This document shows, piece after piece, positions 27,982 to 36,024 of a stretch of 62,201 nucleotides of DNA. Origin of the DNA: Nitrospiraceae bacterium (lineage in GTDB: Bacteria; Nitrospirota; Thermodesulfovibrionia; UBA6902). The stretch spans positions 964,122 to 1,026,322 of the forward strand of contig CP070632.1 in NCBI GenBank assembly GCA_020356065.1. The letters are read 5' to 3'. Position 1 is the stretch's first letter. Each line of letters opens with the position of its first letter. Position numbers and translations under genes: made by a program. The notes under the pieces were generated by a model. The model was given only the letters and a program-made list of their open reading frames with translations. It searched no databases and had not been told where the DNA came from.

Positions 27982-28007
27982 ATGCAAATATTAGAATGCC
28001 TGCATAT
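27980..28007. promoter_or_regulatory. Inverted repeat at the arsR start, candidate operator
   Basis: ATATGCA (27980-27986) and TGCATAT (28001-28007) are perfect inverted arms 14 bp apart, with an AT-rich centre. They overlap the arsR start codon region. ArsR-family operators are often dyads of this kind near their own promoter. Confidence 0.4.
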
Positions 28008-28122
28008 ATTTGTCAAGAAACAGATTATGATCATACGACATACACATTTCTTAAGCAAAAAAATATGGTAAATGTTTACAATAGTGAAATTTTAATATAG
28101 ACATTGTGGGGATGTAATTCCT

Positions 28123-28362
28123 ATGGATGAATGGGTTGAGGTTCTGTTTACGTATGATGAAGTTGAGGCCGGGATTGTAAAAGACCTACTTGAGACAGAA
28201 GGCATTGAGGTTGTTGTCAAATCATTGAAGGTGACCCCTTATCCTGTGAGCATCGGCAGGATGGGAGAAATAAGGCTTTTAGTAAGAAAAAGTGATATTA
28301 AGTCTGCTGAGAACATGATAAAGGCAATGAAAAAAAATGGGGAAACGAGCGATGATAGCTGA
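28123..28362 (+). CDS. DUF2007 family protein
   Basis: The 79-residue protein has the DUF2007 core: WVEVLFTYDEVEAGIVKDLLE followed by EGIEVVVK and a basic IRLLVRKSDIKSAENMI helix. The family is called a putative signal-transducing protein, with no firm activity. Its 3' end overlaps the Crp/Fnr gene start, so the two are co-transcribed. Confidence 0.85.
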   Translation: MDEWVEVLFTYDEVEAGIVKDLLETEGIEVVVKSLKVTPYPVSIGRMGEIRLLVRKSDIKSAENMIKAMKKNGETSDDS

Positions 28363-29029
28363 AACTCTTAAGAAAAGTGAGATTTTTTCAGTTCTGAAAG
28401 ATGATGAAATAAAGAGCATTGCCGGGCTGTTTGAAGAACTCATGTTTAAGAACAATGATACTGTTTTTAACGAAGGCGATGCATCAGAAAAATTTTACAT
28501 ACTTGCTAAAGGCAATGTGAAGATACTTAAACATTCTGTTGTGGGAAAGGATATTATTCTTGAGATCATGTCACCGGGTGATGTATTTGGTGGCGTTGCT
28601 GTCCTGGATAACAAACCGTATCCTGCATCAGCTCAGGCGATGGAGCCTTCTGTAGTTATCAGGATCAGTCGTCATAACCTGTTTCAGATTATGGAAGAAT
28701 ATCCTATATTAAAACTGGAGATCGTTAAATATTTCAGCGACAAACTGAGAGACGCTCATGAGATGTTAAAGAACATAGCTACTGAGAGGGTTGAAAGAAG
28801 GATCGCTTCACTGCTGCTCAAGCTTTCTGAAAAAGCGGGAACTGACGAACAGGGTTTCAGAAAAATAAATTTTCCTCTGACAAGGCAGGAGATTTCCGAG
28901 ATGGTTGGAACCACGGTGGAGACCTGCATCAGGACAATCAGTAAATTCCAGAAACAGGGTTTCGTGAAGTCATCGGGCGGAAGGATAATGGTTAAAAATA
29001 AAGCACTGAAGGAGTATCTGGGTGATTAG
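28337..29029 (+). CDS. Crp/Fnr-family transcriptional regulator
   Basis: An N-terminal cyclic-nucleotide-binding-like beta roll (about 15-125; FNEGDASEKFYILAKGNVKI) is linked by a long dimer helix to a winged helix-turn-helix (about 170-225). The recognition region is LTRQEISEMVGTTVETCIRTI. There is no Fnr-type N-terminal cysteine cluster. The ATG at 28337 gives the longest form. A second ATG at 28352, with GGGGA at good spacing, is perhaps the better start. It overlaps the DUF2007 gene. The signal it senses is unknown. Confidence 0.9.
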   Translation: MGKRAMIAETLKKSEIFSVLKDDEIKSIAGLFEELMFKNNDTVFNEGDASEKFYILAKGNVKILKHSVVGKDIILEIMSPGDVFGGVAVLDNKPYPASAQAMEPSVVIRISRHNLFQIMEEYPILKLEIVKYFSDKLRDAHEMLKNIATERVERRIASLLLKLSEKAGTDEQGFRKINFPLTRQEISEMVGTTVETCIRTISKFQKQGFVKSSGGRIMVKNKALKEYLGD

Positions 29030-29163
29030 AGGCCCCCTATATGAGGATTTCACGAAACAAGAACACTTCAATAAAATTAATTATATATTAAACAGTTAAG
29101 TGCTAACTACTATAATCTGCTTTAAGTTAATCTTCATCAGGCAAACAACACAAAAGAGGTACG

Positions 29164-29463
29164 TTATATATTGATCAGGTCGCTCTCCTGAATCGGGTAC
29201 TCCAGTTCCACACCAATCCCGTTAACATCTCTGCCATTGATATGTATTCGTTTAATCCGGGCTGTGGCAAGCAGGACTCTGTCTTTTAATGGTATGCGCA
29301 CCTCGAATCGTTTTCTCTCGGTAGTGAACGTACAGGGAGTTTCCATCTTTATAAAGAGATCTTTTTTTGAGAAATCTAATATCGTGCCGGTATAGACAGC
29401 ATTTTTATATTGAAAGTTTATGGGCAGATGTGAAGTGATTTTCGTACGGGCTCGTTTTCTCAT
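29164..29463 (-). CDS. PilZ-domain protein (99 aa)
   Basis: A stand-alone PilZ domain opens with a basic RKRART segment, equivalent to the c-di-GMP-binding RxxxR. It continues with TGTILDFSKKDLFIKM in place of the D/NxSxxG motif; the Gly is replaced by Asp, so binding may be weak. The end has the usual GIGVEL strand. It probably modulates motility, secretion or exopolysaccharide in response to c-di-GMP. Confidence 0.8.
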   Translation of the reverse strand: MRKRARTKITSHLPINFQYKNAVYTGTILDFSKKDLFIKMETPCTFTTERKRFEVRIPLKDRVLLATARIKRIHINGRDVNGIGVELEYPIQESDLINI

Positions 29464-29781
29464 ATATATATTTTATTTAAGGATCACAGAATTACCAATA
29501 TCAAATTATATGCATGCTGTCAATTAAGTTAATTTTATCAATTTTTAAATCAGTTGTAATATATGTCCCAGAGCAGTATAAATATTATATAACAAATTGC
29601 CTGTCAATCATATGAAAATATTTACTACTATTGATTTATAAAATCATTTAAATATCTTGTGCCGGGCCTGTCAAATGTAAAACATAACGTGAGTAAGTTT
29701 CCGGCTCATAAAGAGGAAGGCAGCCATTGGGGGGACTGACTGCCCGAGGGGAGACGAAAGGCTTACTGCCTGCCTTTCATC
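29464..29781. other. Spacer between two PilZ genes with a GC-rich, structured-looking segment
   Basis: Most of the spacer is AT-rich, but 29692-29778 is GC-rich and can fold. AGTAAG (29692-29697) pairs with CTTACT (29762-29767), enclosing GGCAG (29719-29723) with CTGCC (29740-29744). An alternative stem GAAAGGC (29756-29762)/GCCTTTC (29772-29778) competes with the outer pairing. On the minus strand this stem lies just past the upstream PilZ stop and may end its transcript. I could not match it to a known riboswitch. Confidence 0.4.
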
Positions 29782-30096
29782 TTAGTTAGAGTTGATTGTG
29801 ATATTGAATTTGTCTAAAAATTTTTGACAGCGCTTTAAATCTTCAACAAAGTCAAGATATGTATGGGATGGATGTATGAGCTCAACAGCTATGAGATCAT
29901 AGTATTTTTTCCCCTTCACCAGTCTGTTTACCTTTACGTTAACTTTCACTTCATCTTTCTGCAGCGGAAATTCGATATTGTCAGAGGATATTAACATCCC
30001 GTTGCCGGAAATATTTAAAATGGTGCCGGAGAACGCCAAATCATGACAATAGAATTCGAGTGATACACTTATTCTTTCAGAGAACCTTTTACTCAT
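29782..30096 (-). CDS. PilZ-like domain protein (104 aa)
   Basis: I chose ATG 30096 (MSKRFSERISV), which has GAGGG upstream, over a longer frame reaching 30159. The sequence follows the PilZ pattern: a basic N-terminal segment KRFSERISVSLEF, then TILNISGNGMLIS (NxSxxG present) and a beta-rich remainder. The classical RxxxR is imperfect. It belongs to the same small group as the neighbouring PilZ protein encoded downstream. Confidence 0.75.
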   Translation of the reverse strand: MSKRFSERISVSLEFYCHDLAFSGTILNISGNGMLISSDNIEFPLQKDEVKVNVKVNRLVKGKKYYDLIAVELIHPSHTYLDFVEDLKRCQKFLDKFNITINSN

Positions 30097-30202
30097 ACTA
30101 AAACCCTCACACATAGATATTTTAATATGGGAGAATGTCCATGTATGTAACAAAGTCACATAACGTTATCCCCTGTCGTTCATGCATAGTCAGTAACAGG
30201 AA

Positions 30203-30256
30203 TGGGGTCAGACCTGCACATTTATAAAATTAGTAAAATGAGTGGGCCTGACCCCA
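30203..30256. repeat. REP-like palindromic element, copy 1
   Basis: The element begins TGGGGTCAGACCTGCACA and ends with the near reverse complement (GGGCCTGACCCCA), around an AAAATTAGTAAAATGAG centre. A second copy lies at 32885-32935. Such GGGGTCAG/CTGACCCC repeats are typical of extragenic palindromes mobilised by RAYT-type transposases; no such transposase is in the window. Confidence 0.75.
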
Positions 30257-30300
30257 AAGTGCTTATGGAAAGATGATAAATGAAAATAAGTGACTATCTA

Positions 30301-30924
30301 TTAGAATTTTTCTTGTGTGAGCTTGCTCTTCAGCTTGTCAATGTCCCGAAGTATGATCGTGCCTCTTTTCAGCTCAACTATATTCTCATATGCAAACTGT
30401 TCAAGAATTCTGCTGACAACCTCCCGTGAAGAGCCCAGTTCCAGAGCAATTTCCTGATGTTTGATCTTCAGATCTTTTCTTTTTTCCGAGGATAACTTCA
30501 GAAGAAGGTTTGCCACTCTTATATCCATTCGCCTGAATGCCACCTCTTCCAGTACAGCCATAATTGCTGAAAACTGCTCAGAGATTAAATTAAATATGTA
30601 ATTTCTCCAGACCTCATAATTGTTGACCCATTCCTGAAATATAAGTGATGGAATAACTGCAACTTCTACATCGTCTTCAGCAACTGCAATAGCAGGGAAA
30701 TGAGACTGTGAAAAAATACAGGATGCCGTTAAAATACAGCTGTCTCCGGCCTGAAGTCTGTAAAGCGTGATCTCTCTCCCGCTTTCTGCTGTTTTGTATA
30801 CCCTGACTATACCTGATAATATGAAAACCATCTGCCTGCACTCATCACCCTCATTGAAGATTATATCCCCCTTTGGAATGGCATCAACGGTTATATGATC
30901 CAGCATCTGATCCCTTCTTTCCAT
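30301..30924 (-). CDS. Crp/Fnr-family transcriptional regulator (second)
   Basis: The cyclic-nucleotide-binding-like roll (about 12-125) has FNEGDECRQMVFILSGIVRV and GREITLYRLQAGDSCILTAS. The C-terminal helix-turn-helix has HQEIALELGSSREVVSRILEQF. It resembles the redox or nitrosative-stress branches rather than CRP proper. It lacks an Fe-S cysteine cluster. ATG 30906, preceded by AAGGGATCAG, is an alternative and perhaps better start. The gene is divergent from msrA, so it could control that promoter; this is inference from position. Confidence 0.9.
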   Translation of the reverse strand: MERRDQMLDHITVDAIPKGDIIFNEGDECRQMVFILSGIVRVYKTAESGREITLYRLQAGDSCILTASCIFSQSHFPAIAVAEDDVEVAVIPSLIFQEWVNNYEVWRNYIFNLISEQFSAIMAVLEEVAFRRMDIRVANLLLKLSSEKRKDLKIKHQEIALELGSSREVVSRILEQFAYENIVELKRGTIILRDIDKLKSKLTQEKF

Positions 30925-31031
30925 TGGATTAATAATTTGATGCTATAATTATGAAGTAATATTGAACTGAATTGAATTGTACCTGAAATTTGCTGGGACC
31001 TGATCCCGGAGACATTGAAGAAAGGAGTGTT

Positions 31032-31646
31032 ATGAAAAACAAACTGGTATTTTTCCTTTTAACAGGCGCACTATTTTATGCATCTCATGTCTCTGCTGAT
31101 AAAACCATATTGGCTGGTGGATGTTTCTGGTGTATGGAGGCAGATTATGAAAAACTTGAGGGTGTAACCAATGTGGTCTCCGGGTTTACCGGCGGAACTT
31201 TAAAAGATCCGACCTACTATGGCAGTCACGAAGGTCACTATGAAGCCGTTGAAATAACGTATGATCCAGAGAAGATCAGTTACAAAGAGCTGCTGGATTA
31301 TTTCTGGGTCAACATCGATCCATTTGATGACACGGGACAGTTTTGTGATAAAGGCCCGAGTTATTTAACTGCTATTTTCGTAGCCAACGAAAGGGAAAGA
31401 AAAATTGCTGAACAGTCTAAACGCAAAGTTGTTGAGCAATTTCCTGACCAGAAAGTTGTTACGCCAATCTTAAATGCATCAACCTTCTATCCCATTAAAG
31501 GTGACGAAATCCATCATCAGGATTATTATAAAAAAAGCCCGGTTCGCTATAAGATATATCGCTGGAATTGTGGTCGTGATAAACGATTGAAAGAGATTTG
31601 GGGGGATCAGGCAATGAAACTTCCTGTTACATCCCGTAACCCATAA
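31032..31646 (+). CDS. msrA: Periplasmic peptide methionine sulfoxide reductase MsrA
   Basis: This enzyme reduces methionine-S-sulfoxide in proteins. A signal peptide (1-22, ending HVSA) precedes the catalytic motif GGCFWCMEADYE with nucleophile Cys31. The GSHEGHYEAVEITYDP and PIKGDEIHHQDYY segments are standard MsrA. A likely resolving cysteine is in the C-terminal WNCGRD. The ATG at 31032 has AAAGGAGTG upstream and gives a proper signal peptide; a longer frame from 30990 does not. The active site is Cys, not Sec. It protects envelope proteins from oxidation. Confidence 0.95.
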   Translation: MKNKLVFFLLTGALFYASHVSADKTILAGGCFWCMEADYEKLEGVTNVVSGFTGGTLKDPTYYGSHEGHYEAVEITYDPEKISYKELLDYFWVNIDPFDDTGQFCDKGPSYLTAIFVANERERKIAEQSKRKVVEQFPDQKVVTPILNASTFYPIKGDEIHHQDYYKKSPVRYKIYRWNCGRDKRLKEIWGDQAMKLPVTSRNP

Positions 31647-31672
31647 CTTGTCTTGTTCAACCTGTTCATATC

Positions 31673-31690
31673 ATTGGGAACGTTCCCAAT
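31673..31690. promoter_or_regulatory. Perfect 18-bp palindrome ATTGGGAACGTTCCCAAT
   Basis: The sequence is fully self-complementary with no loop, which suits a dimeric DNA-binding protein better than a terminator. It lies 27 bp after msrA and about 220 bp before the Rho-like gene. The binding protein, if any, is unknown. Confidence 0.4.
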
Positions 31691-31910
31691 AATCACCATG
31701 GATATTTCGGAATAGATGATGAGGGGGTAAATGAGATAACCCGGCGTTATTCTTGTTTGTTTCATGTTATAGTAATAAAAAAGATAATTTACCGTTGTTC
31801 CTTATCTTATTCCCTCAGGAGATTTTTAAAGATCTGGGGGTTTAAAAAAGCATTTTCACATCTCCAGAATGAAGCCCCGGCTATTAAACACTAAAATGTA
31901 AGGAGTATAA

Positions 31911-32873
31911 ATGAATTCGTTCCGATTGAACTCGCGGCGTGGAAAATCACGACAGCAGCAGCGTTCGCATGTGACAGCGCGCAGAGTTGTTTCATCTGAT
32001 GAGAAAAAGTTTCTTGCCGGTACTGCCGTAAATCCGCATCCGCGTATTATTCTTGAGAAGGGCAGTGATGATGTATCCGCCCGTGCGCTTGATCTTATTT
32101 GTCCGATAGGGATGGGGCAGCGTGCTCTTGTTGTATCATCGCCCGGGTCGGGTAAAACGACATTTTTAAAGAATATCTGCAACGCGGTAACGAACGGATA
32201 TCCCGACATGAGGGTATATTGCCTTCTTGTTGATGAACGACCCGAAGAGGTGACTGATTTTACGCGAAGTGTGAATGCAACGGTATATTCCTCGTCTATG
32301 GATCATGGTCATGAAAGTCATATCAGGATTGTCGATACGGTTGTCGCAGAGGCTTTTAAGGAAGCTGCAGCAGGGCATAATGTGATGATACTGCTTGATT
32401 CACTGACGCGTCTGGCACGGGTACATAACTCACAGCACCGGGGTCGAGGACGTACGATGTCCGGAGGAGTAGGTGCCGGTGCACTTGAAGTGCCACGCCG
32501 AATTTTTGGTACTGCCCGAAATGTAGAGGGTATGGGCTCCATAACTATCATTGCGACAATCCTGGTCGATACGGGCAGTGCCATGGATAATGTGATATTT
32601 GAGGAATTTAAGGGCACAGGCAATATGGAACTGGTGCTCTCAAAAAAACTGGCGGAGACCAGGGTGTTCCCGGCAATCGATGTGTTGAAGAGTGGTACAC
32701 GGCGTGCTGAGCTTTTGATTGAACCGGAAGAGTACAGACACCTTGAATTATTGTACCGTGGCCTGACAACAATGGATAATGTTACTGCTATGGAAAGGCT
32801 GATAGAGATGATTCAGAAATATCCCAGCAATAGCGATCTATTAGAATCATTTAAGGATGTTAAGGTTACTTAG
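31911..32873 (+). CDS. Rho-like ATPase lacking the N-terminal RNA-binding domain (320 aa)
   Basis: The core matches the ATPase/C-terminal domain of transcription terminator Rho: VDERPEEVTDF, MILLDSLTRLARVHN, SGGVGAGALEVPRRIFGTARN and NVIFEEFKGTGNMEL. The Walker A is SSPGSGKTTF rather than the usual APPKAGKT of Rho. The usual N-terminal helix bundle and cold-shock RNA-binding domain (about 130 residues) are missing; a short basic segment (RRGKSRQQQRSHVTARRV) stands in. The ATG has AAGGAG upstream and no frameshifted upstream part is visible, so the short form looks intended. It is probably a paralogue, not the housekeeping Rho. The first third looks more GC-rich than its surroundings. Confidence 0.85.
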   Translation: MNSFRLNSRRGKSRQQQRSHVTARRVVSSDEKKFLAGTAVNPHPRIILEKGSDDVSARALDLICPIGMGQRALVVSSPGSGKTTFLKNICNAVTNGYPDMRVYCLLVDERPEEVTDFTRSVNATVYSSSMDHGHESHIRIVDTVVAEAFKEAAAGHNVMILLDSLTRLARVHNSQHRGRGRTMSGGVGAGALEVPRRIFGTARNVEGMGSITIIATILVDTGSAMDNVIFEEFKGTGNMELVLSKKLAETRVFPAIDVLKSGTRRAELLIEPEEYRHLELLYRGLTTMDNVTAMERLIEMIQKYPSNSDLLESFKDVKVT

Positions 32874-32884
32874 GGATAGTGTAA

Positions 32885-32935
32885 TGGGGTCAGACCTGCA
32901 CATTACAAAATTAGTAAAATGAGCAGGTCTGACCC
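32885..32935. repeat. REP-like palindromic element, copy 2
   Basis: This shares TGGGGTCAGACCTGCACATT and the AAAATTAGTAAAATGAG centre with copy 1 at 30203-30256, and closes with GCAGGTCTGACCC. The 14-nt arms are almost perfect reverse complements, giving a strong hairpin just after the Rho-like gene. Confidence 0.78.
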
Positions 32936-32991
32936 GAGAGACATAACAGGTGATGCAGGCCTGAAGCCAGAGATCAGAGGACATTAAGATT

Positions 32992-33348
32992 ATGGAAAAC
33001 CACAAATTAGTTCTTCCGGGCAATTTAAATCATTATGGTTACCTGTTTGGTGGGGATTTGCTTAAATGGGTTGATGAATATGCGTGGATAGCTGCAACGT
33101 TGGAGTATCCGGATTGCAATTTTGTTACCCTTGCCATGGATAAGGTTGAATTCAGAAAGAGCGTAAGAGAAGGAACAATACTCAAGTTTATTATTGATAA
33201 AACAAAGGAGGGGAATACCTCTGTTCAGTATTTTGTTCGTGTATACAGAGGGAATAGCCTGACAAAAAATGATATCATCTTTTCCACCCATGTTATATTT
33301 GTGAGAGTTGACAGGAACGGAAAGAAAGTATTCTTACCTAAAAAATAA
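32992..33348 (+). CDS. Hotdog-fold acyl-CoA thioesterase (YciA-like)
   Basis: The 118-residue protein has the YciA/BFIT hotdog signature: N13-H14-x-G-Y-L-F-G-G-D22 with LLKWVDE, then VEFRKSVREGTILKF. The natural substrate is an acyl-CoA of unknown chain length. It is cytoplasmic. It lies between a REP-like element and selO on the same strand. Confidence 0.88.
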   Translation: MENHKLVLPGNLNHYGYLFGGDLLKWVDEYAWIAATLEYPDCNFVTLAMDKVEFRKSVREGTILKFIIDKTKEGNTSVQYFVRVYRGNSLTKNDIIFSTHVIFVRVDRNGKKVFLPKK

Positions 33349-33458
33349 ACTTCTTCAATCATCTGAGCTGTCTTTTTCAAAAAAGCGATGGACTTACTCC
33401 GGATACTCCTGACCAGAGACGGATAATGTCAATCATTTCAGGTTAGAATATACATACA

Positions 33459-35078
33459 ATGAAATCTCAAGACAACATAAATTTGGAGAATGCATTAAAT
33501 TTTGACAACAAATATACCCGGGAGCTTCCGGCAGACCCTGAAAGTACAAACGAAATACGTCAGGTAAGCAACGCATGTTATTCCAGAGTCCAGCCAGTAA
33601 GGGCGGGAGGACCTGAATTAGTAGCCTACTCCAGGGAGATGGCCGAAGAGGTCGGACTTTCCTCCGAGCTCTGTGAGTCTGAGGATTTTGTACAGGTTTT
33701 CTCAGGCAATAAGGTCTTATCCGGTATGGATACATATGCCACCTGCTATGGCGGGCACCAGTTTGGCAGCTGGGCCGGCCAGCTCGGAGATGGGCGTGTC
33801 ATTAACCTGGGAGAGATAGTAAATAAAGAGGGAAGAAGATGGGTGCTTCAGCTTAAGGGTGCCGGCCCGACTCCATACTCAAGAATGGGAGACGGTTTTG
33901 CGGTATTACGATCATCGATCCGTGAGTTTCTCTGCAGCGAGGCCATGTATCACCTCGGGATCCCTACTACGAGGGCATTAAGTCTTGTAACCACCGGAGA
34001 TCAAGTGATCAGGGATATGTTTTATGATGGGAACACTCAACCGGAGCCTGGAGCGATTGTCTGCCGGACAGCACCTTCATTCACACGATTCGGTAATTTC
34101 GAGATTCTTACCTGGAGAGGAGAGCTGGATCTCCTGCGCCGCTTCGCAGATTACACGATACGTACCGACTTTCCTCATCTGGGTGAGCCGTCAAAAGAAG
34201 TATACTGTGCATGGTTTGATGAAATCTGTAAATCAACAGCAGAGATGATCGTGCACTGGCAGCGTACAGGTTTTGTTCATGGAGTCATGAATACTGATAA
34301 TATGTCTATTCTGGGGCTCACAATCGATTACGGTCCCTATGGATGGCTCGATGATTATGATCCGGACTGGACTCCCAACATTACGGATGCACAGGGACGG
34401 AGATACCGGTTTGGCAATCAGGCAGAGATTGCGAGGTGGAATCTCATCCAGCTCGCAAACGCAATTCATCCCTTAATCGAGGAAGTTAAGCTTCTGGAGG
34501 ATGCAATCCATACCTATTCAAATCATCTGCGCGATACATGGCAAACAATGATGGCAGACAAATTAGGCCTTTCCGGTTTCATTAACGATAGTGACAATGA
34601 ACTTATCGGTGACATACTCGGTCTGCTGCAGCATGTCGAAACAGACATGACTATATTTTTTCGCAGACTGGCAGCATTTGATATACAGAGCCATGCTGCG
34701 TACGGATCATCGGTTCATGATCTTATAAAGCATTTCTCTGATGCATATTATGTATCAGATCAGATAGACGATGCATATAAGGTCAGGCTTGATAAATGGA
34801 TAGATCAATATAGAGTGCGTCTGAATCAGGACAAGATTCCCGATCATATGCGCAGGGAAAAAATGAATAGAGTTAACCCGAAATATATACTGAGAAACTA
34901 TATTGCGCAGCTTGCTATTGAAAAAGCAGAACATGGAGACAGCTCTATGATCAATGAACTGCTAGAGGTACTGAGGAAACCCTACGATGAACAGCCTTCC
35001 AATGATGAGCTTTCACAAAAACGTCCTGAATGGGCACGACATCTGGCAGGAAGTGCGATGCTGTCCTGAAGCTCATAA
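33459..35078 (+). CDS. selO: SelO/YdiU protein AMPylase, selenoprotein ending Ser-Sec-Ser-Ser (539 aa)
   Basis: SelO is a pseudokinase-fold enzyme that transfers AMP to proteins in redox stress. The fold signatures are clear: FGSWAGQLGDGR, LQLKGAGPTPYSR, RSSIREFL and HGVMNTDNMSILG with Asp280/Asn281, and Asp290 in IDYGPYGW. These correspond to E. coli Asp246, Asn247 and Asp256. The frame meets TGA at 35067-35069, followed by AGC TCA TAA. Reading TGA as Sec537 gives the C-terminus AMLS-Sec-SS, matching VSCSS in E. coli and the antepenultimate Sec of animal SelO. A perfect 9-bp SECIS-like hairpin follows. The activation-loop cysteine that pairs with this residue in E. coli is absent (DPDWTPNITD). 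Confidence 0.93.
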
Positions 35079-35099
35079 TTCTCTTATGGAATAAGAGAA
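35067..35099 (+). promoter_or_regulatory. Bacterial SECIS-like hairpin of selO, in the 3' UTR
   Basis: After the UGA (35067-35069), UUCUCUUAU (35079-35087) pairs perfectly with AUAAGAGAA (35091-35099) around loop GGA. The loop starts 18 nt after the UGA and begins with G, as in bacterial SECIS elements. It lies outside the coding part because only two codons follow the Sec. There is no T tract, so a terminator is less likely. Confidence 0.78.
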
Positions 35100-35100
35100 A

Positions 35101-35718
35101 ATGGGAAATGGGGACGTTGTTACCTGCTTTCGGGTGGATATCAGATCATCATATGTTATATGTTGTGATAATAGAGGCCTTATCCCCGAGATTAATATTA
35201 TGGAACTGATGCTTCTTACTGATGTAAGTGTGAATACTAAATCGAAAGTTGGATACGGGGCTTACCTTTCTGTGTCTGAGTCCGGACTATCTTTGGAAAT
35301 TTTAAAGGAGTGCGTGAAGGTGAAACGCTTTGAGCATACGTCTTCAACTAAACTGGAATTGCAGACGTTATTATGGGCGCTCAGGGACATACAGACGGTA
35401 AGGTGTAGGGTGACTGTATATACAGACTCTCAAAACATCATGGGCTTACAGGCAAGACATGATCGGTTTGAGCAGAATGAATATCAATCAAGGAAGATCA
35501 GACACCTTAACAATTACAAACTGTATCAGGAATTTTACAACATGACTGATCAAATGAATTTACAATTCATTAAAGTGCGTGGACATAAGATATCGAATCA
35601 GAAAGATTACATAGACATGCTTTTTACACTTGTGGACAGAGCGTCAAGGAATGCATTGAGAAGAGATTCAAATGACCAGCCTGCCGCGGGGAGATTATTC
35701 AGCAGACATATATCATAA
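35101..35718 (+). CDS. RNase H-like fold protein
   Basis: The domain shows an RNase H-type acidic set: Asp41 (LLTDVSVN), Glu86 (TKLELQTLLWAL), Asp109 (VYTDSQNI) and Asp179 (LVDRASR). The spacing fits RNase HI, and a basic HLNNYKLY handle-like region lies near 135-142. The first 33 residues are extra. An internal ATG at 35200 (MELMLLTD) would give the core fold only, and neither start has a strong ribosome site. RNA-DNA hybrid cleavage is inferred from the residues. It begins right after the selO SECIS-like hairpin. Confidence 0.75.
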   Translation: MGNGDVVTCFRVDIRSSYVICCDNRGLIPEINIMELMLLTDVSVNTKSKVGYGAYLSVSESGLSLEILKECVKVKRFEHTSSTKLELQTLLWALRDIQTVRCRVTVYTDSQNIMGLQARHDRFEQNEYQSRKIRHLNNYKLYQEFYNMTDQMNLQFIKVRGHKISNQKDYIDMLFTLVDRASRNALRRDSNDQPAAGRLFSRHIS

Positions 35719-36024
35719 TATTCACTCTAAGTATTCATAAATACTGATATATAAGGTTCATTAATGATACTGATAAGAATTATTAATTTGAATGATTATG
35801 TCAATAATATGTAGAGTCAAAGTAAGCCTATCCTGTACGTGATGGATAGCGAACTTGAACCATCATTGAACGATATCGGGAGTCAGCGCAAGAGAACAAG
35901 TATTTATTCATATCAAAATACCTGATTATCTTCAAGACGCCCACGTAATACTAAGGATTCAAGACAACTATCATTACGGCACGATGGGTTTTTATTTCGC
36001 AGATAAAAGGAGGTAAATAACCTC
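35719..36024. other. Intergenic region before the CBS-domain gene
   Basis: These 306 bp are AT-rich with no gene I can support. A modest stem CTATCC/GGATAG lies near 35828-35850. An AGGAGG ribosome site at 36008-36013 serves the next gene. Confidence 0.45.

Noticed and set aside
31032-31646. MsrA as a further selenoprotein
   Set aside because: Its catalytic codon is Cys (GGCFWC) and there is no in-frame TGA; the stop is TAA.
35079-35099. selO hairpin as a rho-independent terminator
   Set aside because: No T tract follows on the plus strand, and spacing and loop fit a SECIS better.
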